Below, piece after piece: positions 26,548-35,455 of a stretch of 64,000 bases of DNA. Every line of letters begins with the position of its first letter. Position 1 is the stretch's first letter. The notes beneath the pieces were generated by a model. The model saw only the letters and a list, made by a program, of their open reading frames with translations. It was not told where the DNA came from and did not search any database. Source of the DNA: Burkholderiales bacterium (GTDB lineage: Bacteria > Pseudomonadota > Gammaproteobacteria > Burkholderiales > Burkholderiaceae_C); the NCBI GenBank assembly GCA_016703325.1, contig JADJCH010000019.1:1-64000 (forward strand), in the 5' to 3' direction. Both the position numbers and the translations under genes were made by a program.

Positions 26548-27606
26548 TCAGAGCCGCTCTTCGCGCCACAGGCCGAGAGCCAGTTGCACGGGGCGGTCAG
26601 AGAAGCTGAAGAGCACCGAGTCGCGGTCGGCACGCAGTTGCAGGGTGTGCCAGGAAGGCACGACGAACACGTCGTTGGGCCCGAAGCGCCAGGTGTGCTC
26701 GCCCGAGGGGCCGCTCAGTCGCGCCTCGCCGCCGCCTTCCAGGCACACCTGCACGGTGCCGTCGGTGGAGCGCACACCACGCGTCTCGAAGCCGGCCGGC
26801 AGGTGCTGGGCACAGGCGCCGATGGTGGGCATCGGCGAGGCTCCCGTGGCCGGGTTCACGTACCGCAGCTTGAAGCCATGGTGCGCATCGGGCGTGCCCT
26901 TGGCGATCGCCCGCAGGGAGGCCTGCGTGCGATCGAAGGGGTAGACGAACACCCGTGTCGGATCGCTCGGCCGGGGCTCGTAGTCCAGCGGCAGCATGTT
27001 GGCGCCGTAGCGCGCCAGGGCGTCGCCCTCGGGCCGCAAGGGCGTCTGCGACTGCTGCTCGCTGCGCTCGGCAAAGCCGGCATCGAGGAAGCGCACGATC
27101 GGGATGTCCAGGCCGTCCAGCCACACCACCGGCTGGTCTCCCAGGTTGCCGTGATCGTGCCAGGTCCAGGCCGGCGTGATGATGAAGTCGCCGCGTCGCA
27201 TGGTCGTGCGCTCGCCATCCACCGCGGTATAGGCCCCCTCCCCGTCCAGCACCAGTCGGAGGGCCGACTGACTGTGTCGATGCGCTGGCGCCACCTCCCC
27301 CGGCATGATCAGCTGAAGTCCAGCGTACAGCGATTGCGTGATGCTGGACTGGCCGCGCAGAGCGGGGTTCTCCAGGATCAGCACGCGGCGCTCAGCCTCC
27401 TCGGCAGTGATCAGCCGGCCGGCCTCCATCACCTGATCGCGCAGTTCAGCGTAGCGCCACAGGTGCGGCAGCACGGGCGGGCGGGGCTGCGGCGGCACCA
27501 GCGCGCCGAGCACCTCCCACAGCGGGGTCATGTGGTGGTTGCCGATGCGGGTGTAGTAGTCGGCGCGTTGACGCAATGCGTCGTCGGATCGGTTGACAGC
27601 GTCCAT
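26548..27606 (-). CDS. nagI: Gentisate 1,2-dioxygenase
   Basis: Bicupin ring-cleavage dioxygenase, 352 aa, start ATG 27606 with a strong GAGGAGAA ribosome site. Iron ligands lie in the first cupin: His109 and His111 (HRHSQSAL) and a later His in TWHDHGN (150-152). A second cupin follows in the C-terminal half without a full ligand set. It opens gentisate to maleylpyruvate. Close relatives act on 5-chlorosalicylate or 1-hydroxy-2-naphthoate; the neighbouring nagGH, nagK and nagL favour gentisate. Confidence 0.91.
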   Translation of the reverse strand: MDAVNRSDDALRQRADYYTRIGNHHMTPLWEVLGALVPPQPRPPVLPHLWRYAELRDQVMEAGRLITAEEAERRVLILENPALRGQSSITQSLYAGLQLIMPGEVAPAHRHSQSALRLVLDGEGAYTAVDGERTTMRRGDFIITPAWTWHDHGNLGDQPVVWLDGLDIPIVRFLDAGFAERSEQQSQTPLRPEGDALARYGANMLPLDYEPRPSDPTRVFVYPFDRTQASLRAIAKGTPDAHHGFKLRYVNPATGASPMPTIGACAQHLPAGFETRGVRSTDGTVQVCLEGGGEARLSGPSGEHTWRFGPNDVFVVPSWHTLQLRADRDSVLFSFSDRPVQLALGLWREERL

Positions 27607-27616
27607 GAAGTTCTCC

Positions 27617-28603
27617 TCAGGTGCCTTGTGTGTAAAACGCATCGGCGTAGATGTGCTCCGCAGCGATGCCCTTGCGGCGAGCCAGGACCGTTGCGGCCTC
27701 GACCATCGGCGGCGAACCACAGAGGTAGGCGCGCCAACCGTTCAGGTCGCCATGGTCCTGTTCGATCGCATCGGTGACCAGACCGCAGCGCTGTGTCGCC
27801 GGGTTCCCCCCCGAGGCCACAACGACATGCACATGGAGCCCTGGATGTTCACGCTGGAGCTGGGCCAGCCATTCCATGCCGTAGATGTCGCGCGGCGATC
27901 GCACGCCGAAGTACAGGTGGATGGGGTTGTGCATGACCTGCGCGATGGCACCGCGCAGGATCGACAGGATCGGAGCCAGCCCCGTGCCGCCGGCGACGCA
28001 GAGCATCGGGCCTTCATGCTTGCGTCGCAGGTAGGCCGATCCGAGCGGGCCGCTGACCTTCACGGCATCACCAACTTTCAGGTTGTGCGCGATGTAGCCG
28101 GTCACACGCCCATCCGGCACCAGCCGAACGTGGAACTCGAACAGCCCGTCCCCGCTCAGCCCGGCCATCGAATACGGCCGGACGTGCTGAGGCGTGAACT
28201 GAAGCTGCACATACTGGCCCGGAGAAAACTCGATGGGCTTTGCAGGGCGCAGCAGCAGCCTCTTGATGTCGTGGGTCAGGTCCTCGACGACCTCAACGAC
28301 GGCCTTGACAATGCGGGCCGGGTGCACCACCACCTCATCGGGTTCAGGGATTTCGATCGTGCAGGGTTCGGTGAGGTAAGTCTGGCAGGCAAGCACGAAA
28401 CCCTGCTCACCATCGAGCGGACGCTGCTGCGTGCCCGTGCCCTCCATCACCTCCCCGTCCAGCACTCGACAGCGACAGGTGCCGCAACGCCCCGACATGC
28501 AGGAGTAGGACATCGGCACCTGGGCGCCCTGAAGTGCCTTCAGGAGGTTGTCGCCGGGTTCGACCCGGATGACACGGTTCAGAGGTTGTACGAGGATGTC
28601 CAT
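27617..28603 (-). CDS. nagAa: Ferredoxin reductase component of salicylate 5-hydroxylase
   Basis: 328 aa reductase. An N-terminal plant-type [2Fe-2S] domain with CMSGRCGTCRCRV (about residues 36-48) and a fourth Cys in LACQTY is followed by an FAD domain with RPYSMAGL and an NAD domain with GGTGLAPILSIL. It passes electrons from NADH to the Rieske ferredoxin NagAb. First gene of the salicylate operon, divergent from nagR. I use the ATG at 28603; an upstream TTG at 28654 is open but unlikely, though the ATG's ribosome site is weak. Confidence 0.92.
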   Translation of the reverse strand: MDILVQPLNRVIRVEPGDNLLKALQGAQVPMSYSCMSGRCGTCRCRVLDGEVMEGTGTQQRPLDGEQGFVLACQTYLTEPCTIEIPEPDEVVVHPARIVKAVVEVVEDLTHDIKRLLLRPAKPIEFSPGQYVQLQFTPQHVRPYSMAGLSGDGLFEFHVRLVPDGRVTGYIAHNLKVGDAVKVSGPLGSAYLRRKHEGPMLCVAGGTGLAPILSILRGAIAQVMHNPIHLYFGVRSPRDIYGMEWLAQLQREHPGLHVHVVVASGGNPATQRCGLVTDAIEQDHGDLNGWRAYLCGSPPMVEAATVLARRKGIAAEHIYADAFYTQGT

Positions 28604-28677
28604 GGCGGCTTCAGTTCGATGGGGGGATGATTCCCTCTTCTGATACTTCAGCAAATAGAATCGCCTGAATTTGATCT

Positions 28678-28692
28678 ATCACCCACCGTGAT
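28678..28692. promoter_or_regulatory. LysR-type operator box between nagAa and nagR
   Basis: Perfect inverted repeat ATCAC-N5-GTGAT containing a T-N11-A core, the usual LysR recognition pattern. It ends 9 bases before the nagR-like start codon and lies about 75 bases upstream of the nagAa start, the arrangement expected for autorepression together with activation of the divergent operon. A similar sequence occurs at 29682-29696. Confidence 0.5.
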
Positions 28693-28701
28693 GTTGGTCC
28701 C

Positions 28702-29649
28702 ATGGAGCTCTCGGACATCGACCTGAACCAGCTGGTGCTCTTTCAGCAACTCATGGTCGAACGCCGTGTCTCCAAGGTGGCCGAGAACCTGGGCCTGTCG
28801 CAACCGGCCGTCAGCAACTCGCTGGCCAGGCTGCGCCGTCTCTTCGGCGACGACCTGTTCGTGCGGACACCCACCGGGATGATGCCCACGCCGTTTGCGG
28901 AACAGCTCGCCGAGCCGATCGGCTACGCGCTCGGCATGATCCACAGCGGCCTGAACCAGCACAGCCGCTTTGATCCCGCCCGCGCCAAGCGCTCGGTGAC
29001 GATCGGGATGACCGACATCGGCGAAATCGTCTTCCTTCCGAAATTGATCGAACGCCTTCGCCGGGAGGCCCCTGGGGTGTCGCTCAGCACCGTGCGCACC
29101 ACCGCGACGAACCTGCGCGAGGACATGGAAGCGGGCCGGGTGGATCTCGCCATCGGACCGTTACCTCAACTGAAGGCAGGCTTCTTCCAGCGCCGCCTCT
29201 TCAGCCAGCGTTATGTGTGCCTGTTCAGGACGGGTCATGCGCTGGACCGAAAGGAGCTGTCGCTGGAGGACTTCCGCACCGCAGAACACCTGGTCATCGT
29301 GTCGGCAGGCACCGGGCACGACAAGGTCGATGAACTGATTCGGCAGGCCGGCGTCGATCGCAACGTGCGCCTGACCGTTCCCCACTTCGTGAGCGTGGGG
29401 CATCTGCTGCGCAGCACGGACATGGTGGCCACCGTCACCGAGCGGCTTGCGCACAGCCTGGTCGATCCGTTCGATCTCACCTTCCGGCCCCACCCGATCG
29501 ATCTGCCTGAGATCGGCATCAACGTCTTCTGGCATGCCAAGGTGCATCGCTCTCCTGCTCACCAGTGGTTGCGTGGCGTCGTGTTTGACCTTTTCGGTCA
29601 GGACAGGCTGACCAAGCCATCGACTGAACTGTCGAAGTTGCCGGGTTGA
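28702..29649 (+). CDS. nagR: LysR family regulator, NagR/NahR type
   Basis: 315 aa LysR-type activator. The winged helix is at residues about 6-65 (NLGLSQPAVSNSLARLRRLFG), followed by the effector domain with MTDIGEIVFLPKLIERLR and QRYVCLFR. It is divergent from nagAa with a perfect T-N11-A operator in between, and is the natural salicylate-responsive regulator of the cluster. NahR/NagR family members use salicylate as inducer (established). Assignment as the orthologue is by family features and position, so the symbol is tentative. Confidence 0.85.
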   Translation: MELSDIDLNQLVLFQQLMVERRVSKVAENLGLSQPAVSNSLARLRRLFGDDLFVRTPTGMMPTPFAEQLAEPIGYALGMIHSGLNQHSRFDPARAKRSVTIGMTDIGEIVFLPKLIERLRREAPGVSLSTVRTTATNLREDMEAGRVDLAIGPLPQLKAGFFQRRLFSQRYVCLFRTGHALDRKELSLEDFRTAEHLVIVSAGTGHDKVDELIRQAGVDRNVRLTVPHFVSVGHLLRSTDMVATVTERLAHSLVDPFDLTFRPHPIDLPEIGINVFWHAKVHRSPAHQWLRGVVFDLFGQDRLTKPSTELSKLPG

Positions 29650-29681
29650 TCCACAAGGCGGTGGCCACCTTGCGCCGCAAC

Positions 29682-29696
29682 ATCACCCCAGATGAT
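29682..29696. promoter_or_regulatory. Second candidate NagR-type box
   Basis: ATCACCC-N4-TGAT, matching the box at 28678-28692 at all 11 specified positions; it is also part of a 19-bp dyad ACATCA-N7-TGATGT (29680-29698). It lies 116 bases before the GAF-Fis regulator gene that heads the alcohol/aldehyde dehydrogenase operon. The 163-bp gap 29650-29812 shows nothing else I can support. Confidence 0.38.
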
Positions 29697-29812
29697 GTGC
29701 CACATTTCGCCCACACCATTGGCGCCCGAGACGCTGCACACGACGATCGTTGGGATCACGGGCTTCGGCGAGCACCGTTTCCGTCGCTCCCCTTCTTGCC
29801 CTTGCGGACGCC

Positions 29813-31201
29813 ATGAACCACCTGTCGAACTCCTCCTTCTTCGACTCCCGCAGCGCACGCATCGAACTGGCGCGCCAGCGTTTCTTCGAAGAAGGCCAAT
29901 CACCGGCCGGTGTGGTCGGCGCAGACGTCTTTGAGTCCTGGGCGCGTTGCCTGAGGCTGCATGGGAACCCGCACGAGCAGGCCACTTTCGAGCCGGTGAC
30001 TGCGAGCAGGACCCAACTGGCGCTGATGAAGAACCGTCTTCTGCGACGGGCGTGGATGGATGAATTGCCGCGGCTGGAATCGATCCTCAGCACCACCAGC
30101 TGCGCTGCCATGCTGACCGACGCCAGCGGTGTCCTGATCGGTGCGTCCTGCGTCGGCCGTGCACACGAAGAGCTGATGCCGGTGGCAACGCGCCTGGGTG
30201 TCAACCTCTCTGAGGGCGCCGTCGGCACCACCGCACCAGGTGTGGCGGCCCGCACAGGGAAGCCCGTGTGCGTGCTGGGAGGAGAGCACTTCTTTGCCAG
30301 CGTGAAGGACATGCACTGTGCCGCCGCACCGATCCGGGACGTGCGAGGCCAGCTGGCGGGTGTGCTGGACCTCTCCAGCGAAAGGATCCCCTTTGCCTTC
30401 GATGCAGCGGCGGTCGCCGGGCTGTTCGCCGGCGCCATCGAGAACCGGTTGCTGGTCGCACAGTCCAGCGAGCACTTGGTCATCCGGTTCCAGGTTGCCG
30501 TGGAACTGCTCGATTCGGCCATGGCGGGTTTGGTTGGCATCGATGCGCAAGGTCGCCTGGCCTGGGAGAACGGCGTAGCCCGAAGCCTGCTCGGCGGTCT
30601 GACAGCGCAGGGACCGTCGACCGAGAGGTCTCCGGACGAGAGTTTCGGCAAAAGCTGGGCCCGCCTGGCGGCGCTGCCCGACACCGGTGCGGCACCGCTG
30701 GTTCTGCCCAATGGGCTGCAGGTCTGGGCCAGGGCCGAGATGCGTGCACCCGACGGGCGTCGCGGTTTGGTGACCCACCCGAGCCCGCTTGGCAGCACCT
30801 GCCAGGCGGCACCTGCCCCGGCGGCACACGACGCCCCCTGCGCGCCAACGTCCGCTCCGCTACCGGACATCGCGGCGCCGACTCCGCATGCGGCAGAGCA
30901 AGAGGCAGAGGCAGCAATGGAAGCACCTGCGGCACTGGCGACCCAGCGGCTGCGTGAGTCCGACCTCGAACTCATCCAGCGTACCTTGCAGGCCTGCAAT
31001 GGCAACGTGTCCGATGCCGCACAGCGTCTGGGCGTCTCTCGCGGGCTCATCTATCGCCGACTGCGCGCAGCCGGTCACGTCCAGGCGCAGGCGGCAGGAC
31101 TCCTGAGCGCGATGGTGCGTGTTCTCAAACGGAACACGGCTGCCATCGCGTTTTCCCGAGTTTTCGAAAGACCCAGCGCTCCCCGTACCGTTCGCCCGTA
31201 G
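29813..31201 (+). CDS. AcoR-like transcriptional regulator: GAF and Fis-type HTH, no AAA+ domain
   Basis: 462 aa; I use the ATG at 29813 (MNHLSNSSFF) rather than a TTG at 29750. The N-terminal half has the AcoR/GAF pattern (SWARCLRLHGNP, then LTDASGVLIG, LSEGAVGTTAPG, HFFASVKDMHCAAAPIRD). A PAS-like stretch follows, then a low-complexity Ala/Pro linker (about 330-375), and a Fis-type helix-turn-helix (LQACNGNVSDAAQRLGVSRGLIYRRL). The sigma-54-contacting AAA+ domain with GAFTGA is absent, so it cannot act as a normal sigma-54 activator. It probably regulates the GMC/aldehyde dehydrogenase genes just downstream. Confidence 0.86.
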   Translation: MNHLSNSSFFDSRSARIELARQRFFEEGQSPAGVVGADVFESWARCLRLHGNPHEQATFEPVTASRTQLALMKNRLLRRAWMDELPRLESILSTTSCAAMLTDASGVLIGASCVGRAHEELMPVATRLGVNLSEGAVGTTAPGVAARTGKPVCVLGGEHFFASVKDMHCAAAPIRDVRGQLAGVLDLSSERIPFAFDAAAVAGLFAGAIENRLLVAQSSEHLVIRFQVAVELLDSAMAGLVGIDAQGRLAWENGVARSLLGGLTAQGPSTERSPDESFGKSWARLAALPDTGAAPLVLPNGLQVWARAEMRAPDGRRGLVTHPSPLGSTCQAAPAPAAHDAPCAPTSAPLPDIAAPTPHAAEQEAEAAMEAPAALATQRLRESDLELIQRTLQACNGNVSDAAQRLGVSRGLIYRRLRAAGHVQAQAAGLLSAMVRVLKRNTAAIAFSRVFERPSAPRTVRP

Positions 31202-31261
31202 TCAGCATTTGTTGTACCCAGCGCGCTCAAGGCGCGATGGACCGGACGAACGGAGACGTGG

Positions 31262-33007
31262 ATGAAGCAACACAACAGCCCATGGGGCACACCTGATCAG
31301 GATCTGCTGGACCGACTTGAACACGCCTTGGTGGCGGGCCGCCTGGACCGACGGGGGTTCCTTCGCGCAGCAACGGCCGCAGGTCTGGCGGCCAGCAGCC
31401 TGAACGTTTTGGCTGACGAGCTGGACGCCATCCGAGCCAACCAATCTGAACGCGCCAAGAAGCTGCAACGGGCCTATGACTACATCGTCGTGGGTACCGG
31501 CAGCGCAGGCTCCGCACTCGTCGGCCGCCTCGCGGTGGCCAAGCCCAATGCCAGCATCCTCGTGCTCGAAGCTGGCGACTGGGACACCGCCCCCTCGGTG
31601 ATGGACCCTGGGGTCTGGTTCACGAACCTCGGTACGGAACGGGACTGGAAGGACGTGGCCATCGCGTCGACCAGCACCAACAACCGAGCGATCCCCGAGC
31701 ACATGGGCCGTGTTGTCGGTGGCGGCAGCAGCATCAACGCAACCATCTGGGCACGCCCCTTCAAGGCCGACCTGGAGCACTGGGCAAGCGAGAGCGGCGA
31801 CGCCGCCTGGGGCTACGGGCACGGGCTGTCGATCTTCCGTCGCGTCGAAAGCTGGCAGGGCAAACCCGATGCCCGCTACCGCGGGCAGGGGGGACCAGTG
31901 TGGTGCCAGCCTGCTGCCAATCCGCACCCGATCGCGCCTGCCATGCTCGAGGCCTGCCGAAGCATGGGCCTTCCGGTGTTCGACGACCAGAACGGCGCCC
32001 GCGAGGAGGCGAGCAGCGGCTTTGCCCTGATGAACCAGATCATTCGCGAAGGCCGCAGGCAGAGCATTGCACGTTCGTACTTGTACCCGGTGCTGTCGCG
32101 CAAAAACGTGACGCTGCTGGTCAACACGCACGTCGATCGCCTCACCTTCTCCGGCAACCGTGCCACAGGCGTCGAGATCGGCAGCGCATCAGGCCCACGC
32201 CGCATCCAGGCCAAGGCTGAAGTGATCCTTTGCTCGGGGGGCATCAACACACCCAAGCTGCTGATGCTCAGCGGTATCGGCGACAGGGCTCAGTTGCAGG
32301 CCCAGGGCATCAAGACGCTTGTGCACGCGCCGGAAGTCGGCAAGAACTTCCAGGACCACCTGCTGCACGGCGGCTGCATCTGGGAACCCAAGGAACACAT
32401 TCCACACCGCAACAGCGCCGCCAACGCTGCGGGCTTCGTCAAGAGCCAGGCATCGCTCGCCTCTCCTGACGTCAATCTGGTGCAGATCGAACTGCCCTAT
32501 GCCAGTGATGTGGTGGGCAAGCGCTATTCGCCGCCCAACACCAGCTGGGCGCTTTGTGCAGGGCTGGTGGCGCCCAAGAGCCGCGGCGAGATCCGCCTGA
32601 AATCGGCCAACCCGGCTGACCGGCCGATCGTCGATGCCCGTTTCCTCAGCCACCCGGACGACGTGAAGGCCCTGGCCCACGGCATCGAACTGGCGCGTGA
32701 AATCGGCAACTCGGCGGCGATGAGCGCCTTCGTGAAACGCGAAGTGGCGCCTGCCCAGAAGCTGACCGGCCCGGACATGGAGAACTTTGTCCGCGATGGC
32801 GCCACGACCTATTTCCACCAGTCCGGCACCTGCCGCATGGGCAAGGACGGCCAGGCCGTGGTCGACGCCAAGCTGCGCGTCAACGGCGTCAAGCACCTGC
32901 GCATTGCAGACAGTTCCATCATGCCCCGCATCGCATCCGTCGCCACGATGGCCACCTGCGTCCTGATCGGCGAACGGATGGCCGAAATCCTGACCTCTCG
33001 CACCTGA
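31262..33007 (+). CDS. GMC family FAD-dependent alcohol dehydrogenase with Tat-like leader
   Basis: Glucose-methanol-choline oxidoreductase, 581 aa. A leader with twin arginines (DRRGFLRAATAAGLAASS, Arg30-Arg31) precedes the FAD motif DYIVVGTGSAGSALVG (GxGxxG at 78-83), the GMC signature GRVVGGGSSINATIWAR, and the C-terminal TYFHQSGTCRMG with the catalytic His. The ATG has GGAGACGTGG in front. Being directly upstream of a NahF-like salicylaldehyde dehydrogenase, its likely substrate is 2-hydroxybenzyl (salicyl) alcohol or a similar benzylic alcohol (inference). The leader suggests export or membrane association of the folded flavoprotein. Confidence 0.88.
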   Translation: MKQHNSPWGTPDQDLLDRLEHALVAGRLDRRGFLRAATAAGLAASSLNVLADELDAIRANQSERAKKLQRAYDYIVVGTGSAGSALVGRLAVAKPNASILVLEAGDWDTAPSVMDPGVWFTNLGTERDWKDVAIASTSTNNRAIPEHMGRVVGGGSSINATIWARPFKADLEHWASESGDAAWGYGHGLSIFRRVESWQGKPDARYRGQGGPVWCQPAANPHPIAPAMLEACRSMGLPVFDDQNGAREEASSGFALMNQIIREGRRQSIARSYLYPVLSRKNVTLLVNTHVDRLTFSGNRATGVEIGSASGPRRIQAKAEVILCSGGINTPKLLMLSGIGDRAQLQAQGIKTLVHAPEVGKNFQDHLLHGGCIWEPKEHIPHRNSAANAAGFVKSQASLASPDVNLVQIELPYASDVVGKRYSPPNTSWALCAGLVAPKSRGEIRLKSANPADRPIVDARFLSHPDDVKALAHGIELAREIGNSAAMSAFVKREVAPAQKLTGPDMENFVRDGATTYFHQSGTCRMGKDGQAVVDAKLRVNGVKHLRIADSSIMPRIASVATMATCVLIGERMAEILTSRT

Positions 33008-33054
33008 ATCCCGCTGTCAACGCTCACTCACCCACACCCCACGAAGGACACGCC

Positions 33055-34506
33055 ATGGAAGCCCAACTCCTCATCGACAACGAAAGCCGTCCCGCCAAGG
33101 CAGGGACCACCTTTGAGCGGCGCCACCCCGTCAGTGATGCCGTCGTGACACGTGCTGCGGCCGCCGGGGTCGACGATGCCATCGCTGCGGTCGAGTCTGC
33201 CAGTGCCGCATTCAAGACCTGGCGGCACACCGCGCCGTCCGAAAGACGTCGGGTGCTGCTGAAGGCTGCAGATGCCCTCGAAGCCCGCACCCCCGCCTTC
33301 ATCGAGGCCATGGCGGCTGAAGTCGGTGCCTCCGCCCTGTGGGCCGGCTTCAACGTGTACCTGGCCGCGAACCTCTTCCGCGAAGCGGCTTCGCTGGCCA
33401 CGCAGATCCAGGGCGAAACCATCCCGACCGACAAGCCCGGGGCGCTGTCGATGACCGTCCGTCAGCCCGTGGGCGTCATCCTCAGCATCGTGCCCTGGAA
33501 CGGCCCCGTGGTGCTGGCGGCACGTGCCATCGCCTACCCGATCGTGTGCGGCAACACCGTGGTGTTCCGCGCCTCAGAGGCCAGCCCGCGCACCCACATG
33601 CTCGTCGCCGAGGCACTGGTCGAGGCTGGACTGCCGCCCGGTGTGCTCAACGTGGTCACCAACGCGCCGCAGGATGCTCCTGAAGTGATCGACGCGCTGA
33701 TCGCTCACAAGGCGGTGCGCCGCATCAACTTCACCGGGTCCACGCGAGTGGGTCGCATCATTGCCCAGAAGGCCGCCACGCAGCTCAAGCGCTGCCTGCT
33801 GGAGCTGGGGGGCAAGTCGCCGCTGGTGGTGCTCGACGATGCCAACGTCGATGAAGCGGTCAAGGCAGCCGTCTTCGGCTCGTTCCTGTACCAGGGCCAG
33901 ATCTGCATGTCCACCGAGCGCATCGTCGTGGACGAAGCGATCGCCGACGATTTCGTCGCCAAGTTCGCCGCCAAGGCGATGGAACTGCCGGCGGGTGATC
34001 CGACCAAGAACGCCGCCTGCGTCATCGGCCCGATGGTCGCCAAGGAATCCGGCCCCCGGCTGAATGCCCTCATCGATGATGCGCTGGCCAAGGGCGCCAA
34101 GCTGGCCACGGGCGGTCATGCCGACGGCGCGCTGATGCCGGCAACCATCGTCGACCACGTCAAGCCCGGCATGAAGATCTACGACGAGGAGACCTTCGGA
34201 CCCATCACCACGGTGGTGCGAGTCAAGGGTGTCGAAGAAGCGGTTTCGGTGGCCAACGACACGGCCTACGGCCTGTCCGCCGGCGTCTTCGGCCGCGACG
34301 TCACCCGGGCCCTGGGCGTGGCCCTTCAGGTGGACTGCGGTTCCGTGCACGTCAACGGCGCCACCGTGCAGAACGAAGCCCAGGCCCCCTACGGCGGCAT
34401 GAAGGACAGCGGCTATGGCCGCTTCGACGGGCGTGCCGTGATCGACGAGTTCACCGAGCTGAAGTGGATCACGCTGGAGCCGTCGGTCCAGCAGTACCCG
34501 GTCTGA
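33055..34506 (+). CDS. nahF: Salicylaldehyde dehydrogenase
   Basis: Aldehyde dehydrogenase, 483 aa, same length and near-identical pattern to the Pseudomonas NahF sequence I recall: FERRHPVS, EVGASALWAGFN, SLATQIQGETIPTDK, the FGSFLYQGQICMSTER segment and the C-terminal FTELKWITLEP. Catalytic Cys284, Glu250 and Asn149 are in place. It oxidises salicylaldehyde to salicylate with NAD, feeding the nagGHAaAb hydroxylase encoded on the other side of nagR. It starts 47 bases after the GMC gene in the same operon. Confidence 0.92.
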   Translation: MEAQLLIDNESRPAKAGTTFERRHPVSDAVVTRAAAAGVDDAIAAVESASAAFKTWRHTAPSERRRVLLKAADALEARTPAFIEAMAAEVGASALWAGFNVYLAANLFREAASLATQIQGETIPTDKPGALSMTVRQPVGVILSIVPWNGPVVLAARAIAYPIVCGNTVVFRASEASPRTHMLVAEALVEAGLPPGVLNVVTNAPQDAPEVIDALIAHKAVRRINFTGSTRVGRIIAQKAATQLKRCLLELGGKSPLVVLDDANVDEAVKAAVFGSFLYQGQICMSTERIVVDEAIADDFVAKFAAKAMELPAGDPTKNAACVIGPMVAKESGPRLNALIDDALAKGAKLATGGHADGALMPATIVDHVKPGMKIYDEETFGPITTVVRVKGVEEAVSVANDTAYGLSAGVFGRDVTRALGVALQVDCGSVHVNGATVQNEAQAPYGGMKDSGYGRFDGRAVIDEFTELKWITLEPSVQQYPV

Positions 34507-34617
34507 CCGATGCGCCAAGGGGAGCAGGTGCTCCCCTTGCGCAACGCCTACCGCAGACCATCCAGCCGAGGCGGTAGGCATCGCTCCCTGAAGCGCTCAC
34601 AGAACAAAGGCAGTGTC

Positions 34618-35385
34618 GTGAAACCTGATCCAAAGACACAAGTCGTCGCCCTGCTCAAGAGCATCGAGACTGGCGATCCCGGCCCTGCGGCCATCGTCAA
34701 TCCCAACAAGTACATTCAGCACAACCTTGACGTTGGAGACGGCCTGGCCGGGTTGGCCGCGGCATTGCAGGCACTTCCGCAGGGTTCCGCCCGGGTGAAC
34801 ACTGTGCGCGCCTTCCAGGATGGCGACTTTGTCTTCACCCATACCGACTACAACTTCTTCGGTCCGAAGATCGGTTTTGACATCTTCCGTTTCGAGGACG
34901 GACTGATCGTCGAGCATTGGGACAACCTGCAGGAGACCCCGGTCAGCGTCAATCCGAGCGGCCACTCCATGATCGATGGCCCGACGCAGCCCACGGACCT
35001 CGACAAAACAGAAGCCAACAAGGCCCTGGTCGCCTCCTTCGTCAAGGAAGTCCTGATCGAAGGACAAATGGACCGGCTGCAGTCCTACTTTGACGAAGAC
35101 CACTACGTTCAGCACAACCCAGGCATCGCCGATGGTCTGTCTGGACTCGGTGCAGCACTGGAAGCACTGGCCAAGGCGGGCGTTGCAATCGAGTTCGACC
35201 GAGTACACCGCGTCCTCGGCGAAGGCAATTTCGTGCTCGTGGTCAGCGAGGGGCGGTTCGGCGGCAAGGCCTGCGCCTACTGCGACCTCTTCAGAGTCGC
35301 TGCAGGAAAGATCGCCGAACACTGGGACACCATTCAACCGATTCCAGATCGCGCGGACTGGAAAAACACCAACGGAAAGTTCTGA
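34618..35385 (+). CDS. Tandem SnoaL/NTF2-like protein
   Basis: 255 aa from a GTG at 34618 (AAAGG upstream). The open frame extends to 34510 but that part shows no family similarity. Two SnoaL-like (NTF2-fold) halves are evident: YIQHNLDVGDGLAGLAAAL around residue 38 and YVQHNPGIADGLSGLGAAL around residue 162, each ending in a HWD motif (EHWDNLQ, EHWDTIQ). The family is annotated as predicted SnoaL-like aldol-condensation enzymes but has no firm function. It follows nahF in the same direction, so it may help handle reactive aldehydes or ring-cleavage products. Confidence 0.82.
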   Translation: MKPDPKTQVVALLKSIETGDPGPAAIVNPNKYIQHNLDVGDGLAGLAAALQALPQGSARVNTVRAFQDGDFVFTHTDYNFFGPKIGFDIFRFEDGLIVEHWDNLQETPVSVNPSGHSMIDGPTQPTDLDKTEANKALVASFVKEVLIEGQMDRLQSYFDEDHYVQHNPGIADGLSGLGAALEALAKAGVAIEFDRVHRVLGEGNFVLVVSEGRFGGKACAYCDLFRVAAGKIAEHWDTIQPIPDRADWKNTNGKF

Positions 35386-35455
35386 ACACCGTTTTCGGCA
35401 AACGGTTCACGCCTCCCTCGTTCCACATTCCCGACCCCACACAAGAGCAGACACC

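Noticed and set aside
25693..27777. 694-codon open frame on the plus strand
   Set aside because: It is antisense to nagK and nagI, which have full family motifs; the translated text is Arg/His-rich with no family features, typical of a shadow frame in GC-rich DNA.
29750..29812. Upstream TTG start for the GAF-Fis regulator
   Set aside because: The 21 extra residues show no family similarity and the ATG at 29813 is a better start.
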